64,000 nt of DNA from Diphasiastrum complanatum (GCA_029204225.1 MU832093.1:23645-87644); one strand, 5' to 3'. Numbered from the stretch's first letter, positions 11,293-20,789 are shown. Made by a program: numbers and translations. Notes: generated by a model from the letters alone, not told the origin.

Positions 11293-11949
11293 AATGTTCA
11301 CAGATTTCCTGACTGAGAATCTGTGAAGTAAGTAGCTATTGCTTTTCTTGATTCCTTATCTCTGGAATCCAGGTGTTTCTGCCCGTTCCAAGCGGTTGGC
11401 TCTCTTAACGTTATCTTCTTAGTTCAAAGCCAGATTATGCAGAAAGGTGTGGTTCGTTGTAGTATATTTCTTAGCCTGTCAATGGGATGCTCGGGTAGCG
11501 TTCACTCCAATTGCAAGCACACAATCAAACATGCAACTTAAACCATTCATCTACAGATCTGCATGCAATGCTGATGAATTCCAATAAGTTCTTGCTAATA
11601 ACTACTTCTAAAACATTAGAAAGAAACAAACAAGATGCTCAATTTAATCTACAAATGAACAGAACTGAAGGCAAGAAACAAGAAACTAATTACTAAGCAG
11701 CATATTGAAAGTCCAAGGATCAAGAAACACACAATTTTTGATTCCTGGACAGCCCAAGAACATCAAAATATGGAATGTCTAGGTTATGCAAAATCTATAC
11801 CACAATTCCAGCCTGTTCATTTTACTTGTATGTTGAAAACTACATTAAAAACATAGAACAAGAGATCTAATCCACTCTATTCCACATTGCATAATGAAAG
11901 AAAGCAGAAAATTAATCTAATTCCACAACCACATTCAAGGAAATGCTTC
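11293..11949. other. Possible LTR/leader of the gypsy relic, no gene
   Basis: AT-rich sequence without a supportable frame. It starts with an 8-bp inverted repeat, CACAGATT...AATCTGTG (11298-11324). It may be the LTR of the minus-strand gypsy element, but no paired copy exists in the window. Confidence 0.3.
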
Positions 11950-12030
11950 TTGGTTTCCAAGGGGAGGCTCGAACCTGGGACCAAAGAAACTTTGGATGCC
12001 AAGCTAACCAGTTGAGCCAACCCCGTTGGG
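11950..12030 (-). mobile_element. SINE-like tRNA-derived head with Pol III A and B boxes
   Basis: The minus strand carries TGGCTCAACTGG (about 12008-12019), fitting the A-box pattern TRGCNNARYNGG, and about 40 bp further GGTTCGAGCC (about 11967-11976), fitting the B box GGTTCGANYCC. Between them is a CCAAAG/CTTTGG hairpin. The acceptor and anticodon stems of a true tRNA do not form (the anticodon loop would be five nt), so a tRNA-derived SINE or pseudo-tRNA is more likely than a functional tRNA gene. The 3' body of the SINE is not delimited. Confidence 0.5.
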
Positions 12031-12720
12031 TAAAATATAAATATGACTGCTAAAACTTTCTTTCTCCAATCGCAACACCATTGTTGCAGACATTGGAGAA
12101 GTAAGAACCAGTATTATTTATGGAAATGGAACTAGTATTAAGGAAATGGAAGGGCATGCTCATAATAGAATCACTCAAGAAAACCATCATGAACAAGGAG
12201 CTTCTAGAATGTCAAGAACTCGTGGAAGATCTTCTTATTCAATACAAAAGAAAATGACATTACATGTAAAGCTCCCTCACAAGAGAGGGGGGCTCTGAAA
12301 TAAACTAAGAGGCTGTCCATGTGGAGCCTAAGTAGCAATTTCACAATTTACAAATTCCAAGTGGAATTAGCTCTTTCACCAGAGGTCACCATCAAAAGGT
12401 GGCTCACTCTAATTTATTTAAGAGTGGTCTACTTGCATTTATTGTATTGCCTAGAAATACTACTAGCTCCTACATGGTCATTCCTTCTCTTGAGATTCAC
12501 CATGAGGCTCACATGATTTAAAACTGTATTCCTAGCTAGTATTTCTTGGCTCTCATGGTTGGCTCTCATCTTCATCCTTCTCTCTTCCTTCTAGGACCTC
12601 CTCGGTCTAGGGTGAGAGGTGCTCTTTTATAACAGCTCTGTTCGGCATCTTGGGGATTCCTTGGAATATGCCAACAATTATCAAAAACTACCCTCACGGT
12701 TTTAAAGGAGCATATAAACA
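12031..12720. other. Spacer without gene
   Basis: No conserved coding signal on either strand. Short frames (for example 12319-12516) lack motifs. It ends at the GTACCAAATA tandem repeat. Confidence 0.4.
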
Positions 12721-12800
12721 GTACCAAATATGGGTACATAATACCAAATATTGATACATAACATAGTACCAAATATTGATACATAACATAGTACCAAAAC
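12721..12800. repeat. Tandem repeat, 25-bp unit
   Basis: Two exact 25-bp units at 12743-12767 and 12768-12792 (beginning ACCAAATATTGATACATAAC) are flanked by degenerate units starting at 12721 and 12793. Further GTACCAAAA scraps continue to about 12900. A minus-strand frame here (FGIMYPYLVL-like periodicity) is produced by the repeat and is not a gene. Confidence 0.85.
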
Positions 12801-13022
12801 AGAGGCAATAGGTACCAAACATTAAGAATTGATATCCAAAATAGTTCAAAACAGTTTCAGCTTGGTGCTAAAATAGTACCAAAATGTACCAAAATTTAGG
12901 CAATTGGTAATAATAGCACAAAATAACTAGTAGAAAGTATCACAAAAGTATTGATAATTTATTTTGCGGGTATTGCTGAATACATTGTTGTTAGTTAATT
13001 GAGCTCATATGCTTTAATAATT

Positions 13023-13350
13023 TCAAGATGACAACATAATCACAAGTGTCTCTGTGTAAAATGTTGAGCTACCTTTGAAAAATCTTTGTTGCATTTTTTC
13101 ATGGAAGCAGGTACGCAGTATTTTCATGACCTTCGAATATCTCATGCTGCTCCATATAATGACTTGCACTCCCACTTCGGCTAGTTTTTTCAAAAACATC
13201 TTAGCCCTAGGCCTCAGAAAACAGTAGCAGTGTTCATGCACTCGGATTACGTTGCTTTTGAAGAAATTTACAAAAGGGCCATCCGAAAATATTCGATAAT
13301 TATTTAACAACACCCCGTTTATATCGAGGATGATCAACCTCCTGCGGCCC
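13023..13350 (-). CDS. FCP1/NIF-like HAD phosphatase domain fragment
   Basis: After a plausible acceptor (CTAG) the minus strand reads GRRRLIILDINGVLLNN, the first HAD motif in its plant FCP1-like form (I-L-D-x-N-G-V-L). It continues through CFLRPRAKMFLKKLAEVGVQ and VIIWSSMRYSKVMKI, the second motif (W-S-S/T). The family dephosphorylates phospho-proteins or acts as scaffolds; the classical DxDx(T/V) is here DINGV, so the second catalytic Asp is Asn and hydrolysis is doubtful. A donor-like AAAG|GTAGCT near 13069 could end the exon; otherwise the frame stops at 13023. The rest of the domain is missing. It may join the acidic frames upstream (13.6-14.2 kb) as one gene. Confidence 0.6.
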
Positions 13351-13592
13351 TAGCTGGAATGTCATAAGCATTGGGGGCCCTGATCGTCGTCTTTTATCCA
13401 CCAAGAGGTGGGTGCTACAAACACATAAGAACAAGAAAACGACAAGAAATGCCTTGTTTCCCTTTTAATAATAACAAATGTCTTCTTAACATATCAGATA
13501 GCGGTGATACTGATCACTCGATGAATTTGGTCACACTTCATAACACAATAGATAACATTATTCTACTTTTAATGCAACATAGTGTGCACGTG

Positions 13593-13811
13593 TTACATCT
13601 TGTTTGCATGAGTTTTAATGTTATATGGTCTGGAGCGCTTTATCTTTTTAAGGGGATATAACTCTGATAACAGAGTATCGTCGCACAGATCTTCACTTGT
13701 CTCAGGTTCAAAAGTGTGCAGAGTTTCACCCTTCTCTGCCTTGGACTCCTCCCCTATTGTTTCACCTTTTTGGGGCCCGGGGCCCTTCAACTTAATCACC
13801 TGTCCCTTCAT
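13593..13811 (-). CDS. Charged frame, possible upstream exon of the FCP1-like gene
   Basis: The frame reads GQVIKLKGPGPQKGETIGEE, SKAEKGETLHTFEPETSEDL and ends with a basic KKIKRSRPYNIKTHANK. It has no recognised domain but reads as an ordinary charged linker, and it lies on the same strand about 240 bp upstream of the FCP1-like exon. Joining them is inference from position and strand; no clean donor was found at its 3' end. Confidence 0.35.
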   Translation of the reverse strand: MKGQVIKLKGPGPQKGETIGEESKAEKGETLHTFEPETSEDLCDDTLLSELYPLKKIKRSRPYNIKTHANKM

Positions 13812-13894
13812 TTTTCACATCCACATACATATCCTCCTGCTCTTAATCCTATTGGTCCTGCATTGTCTAGCGGTCCTACTGTGCCTGGCCTAGG

Positions 13895-14155
13895 CTACTC
13901 TTGGTCTTGCTGCTGCTCTTGCTGGTCTTGCTGCTCTTGGTCTTGTTGTTGGTCTTGCTGGTCTTGCTGTGCATGGTTTTGATGCTGGTCCTGCTCTTGA
14001 TGCTCCTGCTGGTCCCGCTTTTTCTCCATATCATCCAACTCATCTATGTCAATAGTAATTTTTGTCTTGCCTGTTTTTTCTGTTGTCTGATGGTGGGGCT
14101 GCTTTGTTGCGAAGTAGTCTATATCATCCTTGAGCTTTGAAAGTTCTAACTTCAT
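13895..14155 (-). CDS. Asp/Gln-rich low-complexity frame
   Basis: The minus-strand frame begins KDDIDYFATKQPHHQTTEKT and TKITIDIDELDDMEKKRDQQ, then a repeat of D/E-Q-Q units (QQDQQDQQQDQEQQ-like) to a stop at 13895. The repeat is trinucleotide-based (CTG/CTT/GGT on the plus strand). The proposed start codon overlaps the truncated left edge of the LTR at about 14141, so the true start may have been removed by that insertion. It could be the N-terminal exon of the FCP1-like gene. No known domain. Confidence 0.35.
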   Translation of the reverse strand: MKLELSKLKDDIDYFATKQPHHQTTEKTGKTKITIDIDELDDMEKKRDQQEHQEQDQHQNHAQQDQQDQQQDQEQQDQQEQQQDQE

Positions 14156-14662
14156 GACCTTTGAAATGACACCAAAATCATGTTATTTAGACATATAGGC
14201 CAAAATTGGCTATTTTAGGCTACTTGTGCCCTAAAATTGGCCCTAAGTTCTAGAGAGAGGAGAGAGGAGAGAGTCATCTCTCTCAACTATATTAGGCTGA
14301 AATTTGTGGAGAATGGTTGGAGAAACTTTTTGTATTGTTGAGAGAGATCAATAGATCATTGTCACAGTTTCTTCCTCCATTGAGAGCATTGCTTTGTGTA
14401 TTGTCTTCAAGCTTTTGTGTATGATCTTAAGAGGTTTCCAAAAGTGATAGGTTGTTGTTGGGAGCCTTGTTTGCTGCTATTTTTTACTGCCACTAGTACC
14501 TATTATTAGTTTCTTTTGTCTCTTAAATGCTTTGTCAAGTTCTTGTGTATCAAAGATAGCATTAGGATGTTTTGCCATTTCTAGCTTTTGTAGCTTGTTG
14601 TGCAAAGATCTTAGCCAAGTATTTTGGGAGTTTGGATCCATTAGAGATCCACTTTTTTCACA
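14141..14662 (+). repeat. 5' LTR (left end truncated)
   Basis: From GAAATGACACCAAAATCATG (about 14162) to ACTTTTTTCACA the sequence parallels 19575-20073 almost base for base. Homology begins weakly at about 14141. The first about 150 bp present in the 3' LTR (starting TGTGAAAATTGTC) are absent here, replaced by the Asp/Gln-rich frame. It should supply the Pol II promoter and the polyadenylation signal. Confidence 0.88.
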
Positions 14663-14674
14663 TGGTATCAAAGC
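14663..14674 (+). promoter_or_regulatory. Primer-binding site
   Basis: TGGTATCAAAGC immediately follows the LTR terminal CA. It matches the standard plant copia primer site complementary to initiator Met-tRNA (TGGTATCAGAGC) with one change. Confidence 0.9.
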
Positions 14675-15819
14675 TAGTTGGCTACTATTTCTAGTAAGGT
14701 TTTCATTTATGGTGATGTTTGGATGTTTGATCAAGTTCTAGCATGATTATGCATTGCATTGTTGATCAAATCTTACTAACTTTTGTTTGTTGAGTTGAAC
14801 TTGTGGATCAAAAGCATATTTCAGGTCTATTGAAGGTCAAAGGCTGAGAAGAAGCTATTTTGGATCAGATCATAACACCTAATCATTTGTTGATTGTGAG
14901 GCTTGTGCATATTCAATACTAACAATGTTTAGTTCAATCTATTGTTGACAATCTCCACTTCTGTGGATGAACACTCTCCTTTGTGGATGAACACTCTCCT
15001 TAAGTGGATGAACCTTCTCCTTAAGTGGATGACAAATACTCTTTGAGTGATTTTGTAATTCTCCAAAAGGCTAAGCAAAGCTCCCACTTGGATGAAAGAT
15101 CCCCTTTTGGGTGAACAGATTGTCAACAATCTTTTGCATAAATTTTGGTGTACTTTGTTGAGCATGTAAGTAACTCTCCTTATGTAATTTGATTGGATCA
15201 TTTTCTGGAAGGTTTTAACCATTATGCAAATGTGTTTTCAGGTTCTTAACAAGTTGAGGAACATTATCATGTGAAGTGATCTTAGATCTACATCTAAACA
15301 CCAAGATTTGACAAGCTAGTGAAGCTAGTCTTGTGATTCACTAAGTGTGCTCTTTCATTCACCTCTAAAGCTTGTATTTATCATTTGCTGGAGTTTATAA
15401 ACTTTTAGAAGTGTGGTTTACATGTGGTTTTACAGGTTGAATCAATATCTTAGTGTGTTGATCATATGTTGATCAAGTTTGTTCAATTCTAGATATTCTT
15501 GGCAGCCTAGTCTTTTGTATTTTCTAATAATGCAAGTAACTCTTCACACCATAACTTGATTTGGTCACTTGCTGGAAAGTTTGAGAGCTTAAGCAAGAGT
15601 GTGTTCAAGTTGGTTTGAGTTTGTAATCCATTCTTAGTGTGTGCAAAGTGTTGCATGTGTTTCAATCTTCTTTTCTATACTTAGAAACCAGCCAAGTTCA
15701 AGATAGAAGTGTTTTAGGGTCCTAGATCTTCTGAGATCTCCTTATCCATCATTTGTTGAGAGAAAGTGAGTGCTAGGTGCAATAGGACAGAGCCTAAAAG
15801 TTGAAGAATCATTATATTC
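14675..15819 (+). other. Long untranslated leader of the LTR element
   Basis: 1.1 kb between primer site and gag start, without a supportable frame. It includes a 20-bp tandem repeat at 14961-15033 and several TTAAGTGGATG/GTGTGTTCAAG-like recurrences. Such leaders carry packaging and dimerisation signals in other elements; no structure was demonstrated here. Confidence 0.6.
14961..15033. repeat. Tandem repeat, about 20-bp unit, in the leader
   Basis: Three to four units of the type GTGGATGAACACTCTCCTT, starting at about 14963, 14983, 15004 and 15025. The first two are identical; the third has a CT change and an AA insertion; the fourth is partial. Confidence 0.8.
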
Positions 15820-17046
15820 ATGGCTTCCAATGGTGGGATCATGTTAGAAACTAATGATAGGTTGAGTTCATCAAACTACTCTACTTGGAAAATGAGGATG
15901 GAGTCCTTACTTGAGTTGAATGAACTCATGGACATAGTTGCAGGAACTAAAGAGAGACCACCCACAGTTCAAGAGCAACAAAGGTTTGATAAAAACGCTA
16001 AAAAGGCTCTTCATATCATTAAAATGAATGTTACCAATGAACTTCTCAAGGAAGTTGGTAAAAGTCAAAGTGCAAGTGAGGCATGGAATGCCTTGAAGAA
16101 GCTCTTTGAGTCAAAGTCCACATCTAGGGTATTGACCCTAAGGAGACAAATATTTTCTAATAGACAAAGAGAGGGAGAAAGTGCTCATGCATTTGTCTTG
16201 AGGGTTAAGTCCTTAAGTGATGATCTAGCATGCATTGATGAAAGCATAAAAGATGGTGAAATAGTCCAAGTTATGTTGAATGGTTTGCTAGATGAACATG
16301 CTCACCTTGTGCAAAGTTTTTCCATTCAAAGAGTCTTGCCAAGTGTGGTTGACTTGCAAGAAATCTTATTGGCTGAAGAACATAGGTTGCAATCAAAGCT
16401 TGATGGTGCATCCTTGCAAGGTGGAGGTGAAGAGGCTTTCTTCACAAAAGGCAAAGTCAAAGGCAAAGGTAAAGGCAAAGGGAAATGGTCCAAAGGTGGT
16501 AACTTGGATTATGATGATCACTCTTCCTCCTCCTCTTCTACTTCTTTTAGAAAGAAAGATAAGTCGAAGTTCAAGTGCCTTTATTGTGGGCTAAAAGGTC
16601 ATTTTGCAAATGAATGTCATAAGAAGCAAAGTAATGAAGGTAGCAAGCAAAGCAACTTTTGTACTTCTAATGAGGATCTAGATTCTTGTGATTCTCTCAT
16701 GATGTGTTCTTCAAGTCTAATGTCAAGTATAAGTGACAAGGATTCATGGTGGATAGATAGTGGATTTAGTTCACACATGACTAGTCACAAGGAGTTCTTT
16801 ACTTCTTTGATCTCTTATGTTAGAACCAAGAAAGTGGTTCACATGCCAAATGGTGGTGAGTGTATGATCAAAGGTATTGGCTCAATTCCTATTTGTCTTT
16901 CTACTAATAGGAATGCAAGGCTTGATGGTGCTCTTTACATTCCTTCACTTTCAAGGAATTTGCTAAGTGTTGGTCAAATGTTAAAGAAAGGGTACAAGAC
17001 AAAGTTTGTTGGGGATGTTGCTTCATTACTAAGGGAGATGTCTTGA
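15820..17046 (+). CDS. gag: Copia gag-protease polyprotein
   Basis: A 408-codon frame. Residues 1-200 are a UBN2/retrotran-gag domain (NDRLSSSNYSTWKMRMESLL, then ALHIIKMNVTNELLKEVG and VLRVKSLSDDLACIDES). A basic Lys/Gly tract follows (about 210-225), then a zinc knuckle CLYCGLKGHFANEC (about residue 252; perfect C-x2-C-x4-H-x4-C). The aspartic protease site is WWIDSGFSSHMT at about residue 310; family members have DSGA or DTGA, so F replaces a conserved small residue and activity is uncertain. SIPICL, ALYIPSLSRNLLSVGQMLKK is the usual protease-to-integrase linker. ATG at 15820 is preceded by a long leader and fits the family start (MASNGG). Gag packages RNA in cytoplasmic particles. The frame ends in TGA where a shift gives pre-integrase sequence. 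Confidence 0.9.
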   Translation: MASNGGIMLETNDRLSSSNYSTWKMRMESLLELNELMDIVAGTKERPPTVQEQQRFDKNAKKALHIIKMNVTNELLKEVGKSQSASEAWNALKKLFESKSTSRVLTLRRQIFSNRQREGESAHAFVLRVKSLSDDLACIDESIKDGEIVQVMLNGLLDEHAHLVQSFSIQRVLPSVVDLQEILLAEEHRLQSKLDGASLQGGGEEAFFTKGKVKGKGKGKGKWSKGGNLDYDDHSSSSSSTSFRKKDKSKFKCLYCGLKGHFANECHKKQSNEGSKQSNFCTSNEDLDSCDSLMMCSSSLMSSISDKDSWWIDSGFSSHMTSHKEFFTSLISYVRTKKVVHMPNGGECMIKGIGSIPICLSTNRNARLDGALYIPSLSRNLLSVGQMLKKGYKTKFVGDVASLLREMS

Positions 17047-17160
17047 TTGCTAGAGGCAATAGACAAGGTAGACTTTACAAGCTTGATGCATTTTTTATGT
17101 CTAACAAGAGGAATGAAATGGATGTTGGTGGTTCTCTCAACTTTCAAAAAGTCAATTCAT
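17010..17160 (+). pseudogene. GAG_pre-integrase remnant in a shifted frame
   Basis: Out of frame with gag, the sequence reads ITKGDVLIARGNRQGRLYKL and DAFFMSNKRNEM before a stop at about 17158. G-x-R-Q-G-x-L-Y-x-L-D is the hallmark of copia pre-integrase. Normally the HHCC and catalytic core follow; here they are absent. Confidence 0.7.
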
Positions 17161-18459
17161 AGCATCAATAAGATTGGTAGATCTTATGCAAATTCTAAAG
17201 AGATTCCTTATGCTAGATCTAGGTTGAGATTTAATGAGCTTCTTGGAGATAGTTATTGTTGTGCTAACTTGGAAACTTTTGGTGAATCTATGATCAATGT
17301 TTTAGATCCATTGGATCCTGAAGATGGACTAGCGCTACCTACTAGTCAAATAGAGTCATGTGGTGCTAAATTAGTATCATGTTTGAACTCTTCTACCCAT
17401 AGATTTCCAAGTCTTGGTGGCTCTTCAATGGAACTACATGGCAAGTGCAAAAATGAAAAAGGTAAGAAGAGAGCTAACTTCATCAATGGAGGTGATGAAA
17501 ACTCTTCTTTGGAAATGGTTGTTGCTAATGACTTATTTACTCATTTGGAAAGAAATGGTGCTTTGTGCATGTTTGAAGAAAAAGTTTCTTTTGCATCTTT
17601 ATGTGATAAGTCCAAGAAAGTCATTTGTGCAATAAGTGGTGTCACATGTATTCATAAAGAAAGTAGATCAAAAGGTTCTATCATGAGACTTGGTGAGGAA
17701 GATCTCAAGTCAAAAGGGAGAGATGAATGTGAAGTGTTCAAAGTAGGATGTACTTTGAACGGTGCTTTTGTGAATGATAGTGAGGGTTCATTATCATTAC
17801 CTATATCATTGATTAGAAGTCCAGGTTTGACAAGAAAAAGTACTTCAATCATTCTTATGTTGAAGGTACTATGTATTCTTTTCATGGCTTCTGATGTTTG
17901 AGATTCTTACATTTCTTATGATGCAACTATCAAGAGGGAGATTGCTAACTTTTGTGGTGTGATCATTAAGAGGGAGTCTTGTGAAGGAGAGGGCAAAGGA
18001 AGAGTGACTCTTGGGAAGATCAAAGGCATGGATCTTACACCTCTTCATCAACTCAAAGGATGCTATGATTGTGGTGGAGTGTTCATGCATGATCAAGATG
18101 GCAAAAGGTTGGATGAAGCAGACTACATGGAGCAACTCAAGTGGCAATTTCTTCAAGGCAAGGAAGATCTCATTGGTGAGCACATTGAGGTTTGGTTTGA
18201 AATCAAATGAGCTGGTTTGATTAGGTTTGATACTGAACTTCATCTACTCTACTTCATGTTGGATAGAATTGTAGAAATCTATCTTTTGGTTTATGAAGGT
18301 GACATTGTTTTCACTAACTATAGTGAAAGGTTGAAATCAAGCAATGATGAGATCTTGTGGGATGTTAATCATGTGTTTGAGAGAGAGTATCTTCCGAGGT
18401 TCAGATATGAAGATGTTTATAAATGCAAAGTCCTTGATGTTTTATTGGAAGGATGTTGA
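17161..18459 (+). pseudogene. Unrecognised cargo frame 1, in register with gag
   Basis: This sequence stays in the same reading frame as gag from 15820 and is interrupted only by TGA codons at 17044, 17899, 18208 and 18457. It reads as ordinary protein: RFNELLGDSYCCANLETFGE, DPLDPEDGLALPTSQIES, DECEVFKVGCTLNGAFVNDS, and KGRVTLGKIKGMDLTPLHQL. The segment IYLLVYEGDIVFTNYSERLK near 18290 faintly recalls the copia RT box (V-Y-V-D-D-I-x-F-T) with VDD changed to EGD; this may be coincidence. No integrase motif is visible. Function unknown; likely a degenerate or replaced pol region. Confidence 0.4.
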
Positions 18460-19402
18460 TCTTGAATTGCTTCATCAACACCAAGAGGCAAGTAGCAATT
18501 GGAAGCAAGTCAAAAGCATCAAAAGGGAGCCACATGGGCAAAGCATTTTGAATCTGTTTTTACAGGTTTTTGAAGGTTCAAGTAAGGTTCTTGGAGCAGC
18601 AAGAAAGTGTCCTTTTACTCTACCTTACTTGTTTAATCTCATGTATGAACATTGCCATGTCAATGTGTTGGAATTGTCAAAATTCAATGAAACTAGTTCC
18701 ATAGTTTTGCATCCTTTGGATCTTGGAGATGGAATAGTTATCAAAGCTGGTTTTTATGATCAAGTACATGCATTCATTCAAATCTTGAAAGATATTGAAG
18801 TGGTCAATATGTTTACTTTTGAGCAGAGTTCAAGATCTAGCATCTTAGTGTTGGCAAATTGGCAAATTGTTGACAATGTAGGATCAAGGGTTGTATGCAA
18901 ATCTTGTGGAGATACTTCAAATATTTCAAGTTCAGGTTTTGCTCATTCAAATGGAGCAAAGAACACATCATTTTGGAATTCATTCACTCAAGGGCTTTCA
19001 TGGATTGGAGATCTACAAAGGCAAGGTGGTGATGGAGGTTTATTCATGGAGAAACATGGTGCATTCACAATGGGCATAGTGGAATGTGGAGGAGGCATGC
19101 AAACACTTGTTGGTTACTTTCACTTACAACTTGTGTGCTGTTGTTTTACAGAGAATTCAAAACTGGATACATGGAGGTATCCTTTCATTATGATTCTATG
19201 TTTTTTTACATGTATCTTGTTCACCATTCTATGTAAAATTGATGTAAGGAATAGTGAAGCATCCTATATGGACACTATTATCTATATCAATTATGTTGTA
19301 CTTCATATTGTACATATTAGAAAACCTGAGAAGAGATCTATTATCTTGATGGAGATCATTCTTAGGTTGGAGCAAAGTAGTGTTGTAAAACTAGCAAGTT
19401 AA
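18440..19402 (+). CDS. Unrecognised cargo frame 2 with possible membrane segment
   Basis: A 320-codon open stretch runs up to the polypurine tract. Readable parts: VDLELLHQHQEASSNWKQVK, CPFTLPYLFNLMYEHCHVNV, SSIVLHPLDLGDGIVIKAGF, GSRVVCKSCGDTSNISSSGF, and a hydrophobic YPFIMILCFFTCILFTIL near 19170-19225 that could span a membrane. Position between pol and the 3' LTR is where some copia lineages carry an env-like frame, but there is no sequence match I can name. PLDLGDG echoes PLDPEDG in the previous frame. It could also be captured host sequence; a TTGTTTTACAG acceptor-like string occurs at about 19140. Confidence 0.4.
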   Translation, partial: FYWKDVDLELLHQHQEASSNWKQVKSIKREPHGQSILNLFLQVFEGSSKVLGAARKCPFTLPYLFNLMYEHCHVNVLELSKFNETSSIVLHPLDLGDGIVIKAGFYDQVHAFIQILKDIEVVNMFTFEQSSRSSILVLANWQIVDNVGSRVVCKSCGDTSNISSSGFAHSNGAKNTSFWNSFTQGLSWIGDLQRQGGDGGLFMEKHGAFTMGIVECGGGMQTLVGYFHLQLVCCCFTENSKLDTWRYPFIMILCFFTCILFTILCKIDVRNSEASYMDTIIYINYVVLHIVHIRKPEKRSIILMEIILRLEQSSVVKLAS

Positions 19403-19415
19403 GTTGAAGAGGGAG
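19401..19415 (+). promoter_or_regulatory. Polypurine tract
   Basis: AAGTTGAAGAGGGAG directly precedes the TGTGAAAATT start of the 3' LTR, as expected for the plus-strand primer. Confidence 0.8.
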
Positions 19416-20073
19416 TGTGAAAATTGTCAACATTTCCTAGCCAGTTTGAGGCCTAAATTGGCAATTTTTGTACATAGTTTTGGATCTAACCTTTCACACG
19501 TGTGAAATAGGCCTAGATACTTTTATTTTAGTATATATTTCATGTTGAAGAAGTTTCAAACTTCAAGACCTTAGAAATGACACCAAAATCATGTTATTTA
19601 GACATATAGGCCAAAATTGGCTATTTTAGGCAATTGGTGCCCTAAAATTGGCCCTAAGTTCTAGAGAGAGGAGAGAGGAGAGAGTCATCTCTCTCAACTA
19701 TATTAGGCTGAAATTTGTGGAGAATGGTTGGAGAAACTTTTTGTATTGTTGAGAGAGATCAATAGATCATTGTCATAGTTTCTTCCTCCATTGAGAGAAT
19801 TGCTTTGTGTATTGTCTTCAAGATTTTGTGTATGATCTTAAGAGGTTTCCAAAACTGGTAGGCTGTTGTTGGGAGCCTTGTTTGTTGTTATTTTTGGCTG
19901 CCATCAGTACCTATTATTAGTTTCTTTTGTCTCTTGAATGCTTTGTCAAGTTCATGTGTATCAAAGGTAGCATTAGGATGCTTTGCCATTTCTAGCTTTT
20001 GTAGCTTGTTGTGCAAAGATCTTAGCCAAGTACTTTGGGAGTTTGGATCCATTCAAGATCCACTTTTTTCACA
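19416..20073 (+). repeat. 3' LTR, full length
   Basis: 658 bp from TGTGAAAATTGTC to ACTTTTTTCACA, with short terminal inverted TGTGA/TCACA. It pairs with 14141-14662. The sequence after it is ATATATATG. Confidence 0.9.
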
Positions 20074-20339
20074 ATATATATGTGCACCTAAGGTTACCCA
20101 TGTGAAGTGTTGAAAAGGGCTGAAAATTCAAGTTTTTTGGGGGCAAATTGCCATCAATTGAGAGAAAAAAATTTAAGTCTTCCAATAACACAATGAAGAG
20201 TCAAGTCTAGTTCCACATACAATTGAAACATTGAAATTTTAATCATTTGATGGAACGTTATGTCTCGTGAAGTGACCAAGGGTTTTATGTGTACTTTTGT
20301 GTGCATGCGCACAAAAATGTGCTGAAAACAACTCTAGTG

Positions 20340-20630
20340 TTAATGAATCCCAAGCATCCTTAATGATGAAGTACTCTTATCAACTTCCTTGAGAAGTTCA
20401 TTGGTAACATTCATCTTTATCATGTGTAGAGCTCTTTTAGAGCTCTTGTCATACCTCAATTGTTCTTGTTGTGTTGCTAGCCTCTCCTCCAAACCTACAA
20501 CAATATCCAAAACATCATTCATCTCAAGAAGCGATTCCATCCTCACTTTCCACAATGAATAGTTCCTTGAGGTAAGCCTATCATTGCCTTCCAACATGTA
20601 TCCACTTGATGTAGCCATCTGCAATGACAT
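20340..20630 (-). pseudogene. Copia gag N-terminus, minus strand
   Basis: The frame reads SSGYMLEGNDRLTSRNYSLW, KVRMESLLEMNDVLDIVV and ALHMIKMNVTNELLKEV, closely matching the gag at 15820 but diverged. It stops after about 95 codons where homology ends (SLRMLGIH). A related family member, truncated and opposite in orientation to its neighbours. 20074-20339 shows nothing recognisable. Confidence 0.85.
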
Positions 20631-20789
20631 GATCCTTCTCTTTCAACATGTTCCAATGTACAAAGCACTCATTTGAAATACAACAAATTTTTTCAGAAAG
20701 AAATCACAAAAATATGAAATTTTTCAATTCTCTTCTAGCACTTATATATAGCAAATCAACACATAGAATGTAGGAATCTTGATCAACCT

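Larger units (their letters stand above)
14141..20073 (+). mobile_element. Copia-related non-autonomous LTR retrotransposon (gag-protease plus unknown cargo)
   Basis: Boundaries: 5' LTR (truncated at its left) 14141-14662, primer site 14663-14674, gag-protease 15820-17046, pre-integrase remnant to about 17160, unrecognised coding-like cargo to 19402, polypurine tract 19401-19415, 3' LTR 19416-20073. The LTRs match closely over about 500 bp, with only scattered substitutions, so the insertion is fairly young. There is no integrase core, reverse transcriptase or RNase H. Mobilisation would need enzymes from a related copia element, whose 3' end lies at 20.8-22.1 kb. The first about 150 bp of the 5' LTR are missing, so target-site duplication cannot be checked. 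Confidence 0.85.

Noticed and set aside
11950-12030. A functional tRNA gene
   Set aside because: Pol III boxes are present but acceptor, anticodon and T stems do not form with normal sizes.
12572-12808. Minus-strand protein with Tyr-Leu-Val repeats
   Set aside because: Encoded by the 25-bp tandem repeat; no conserved motif and no upstream signals.
13716-14140. Plus-strand Leu/Cys-Trp-rich frames
   Set aside because: Antisense of the Asp/Gln-rich minus-strand frame; hydrophobic appearance comes from CTG/CTT repeats.
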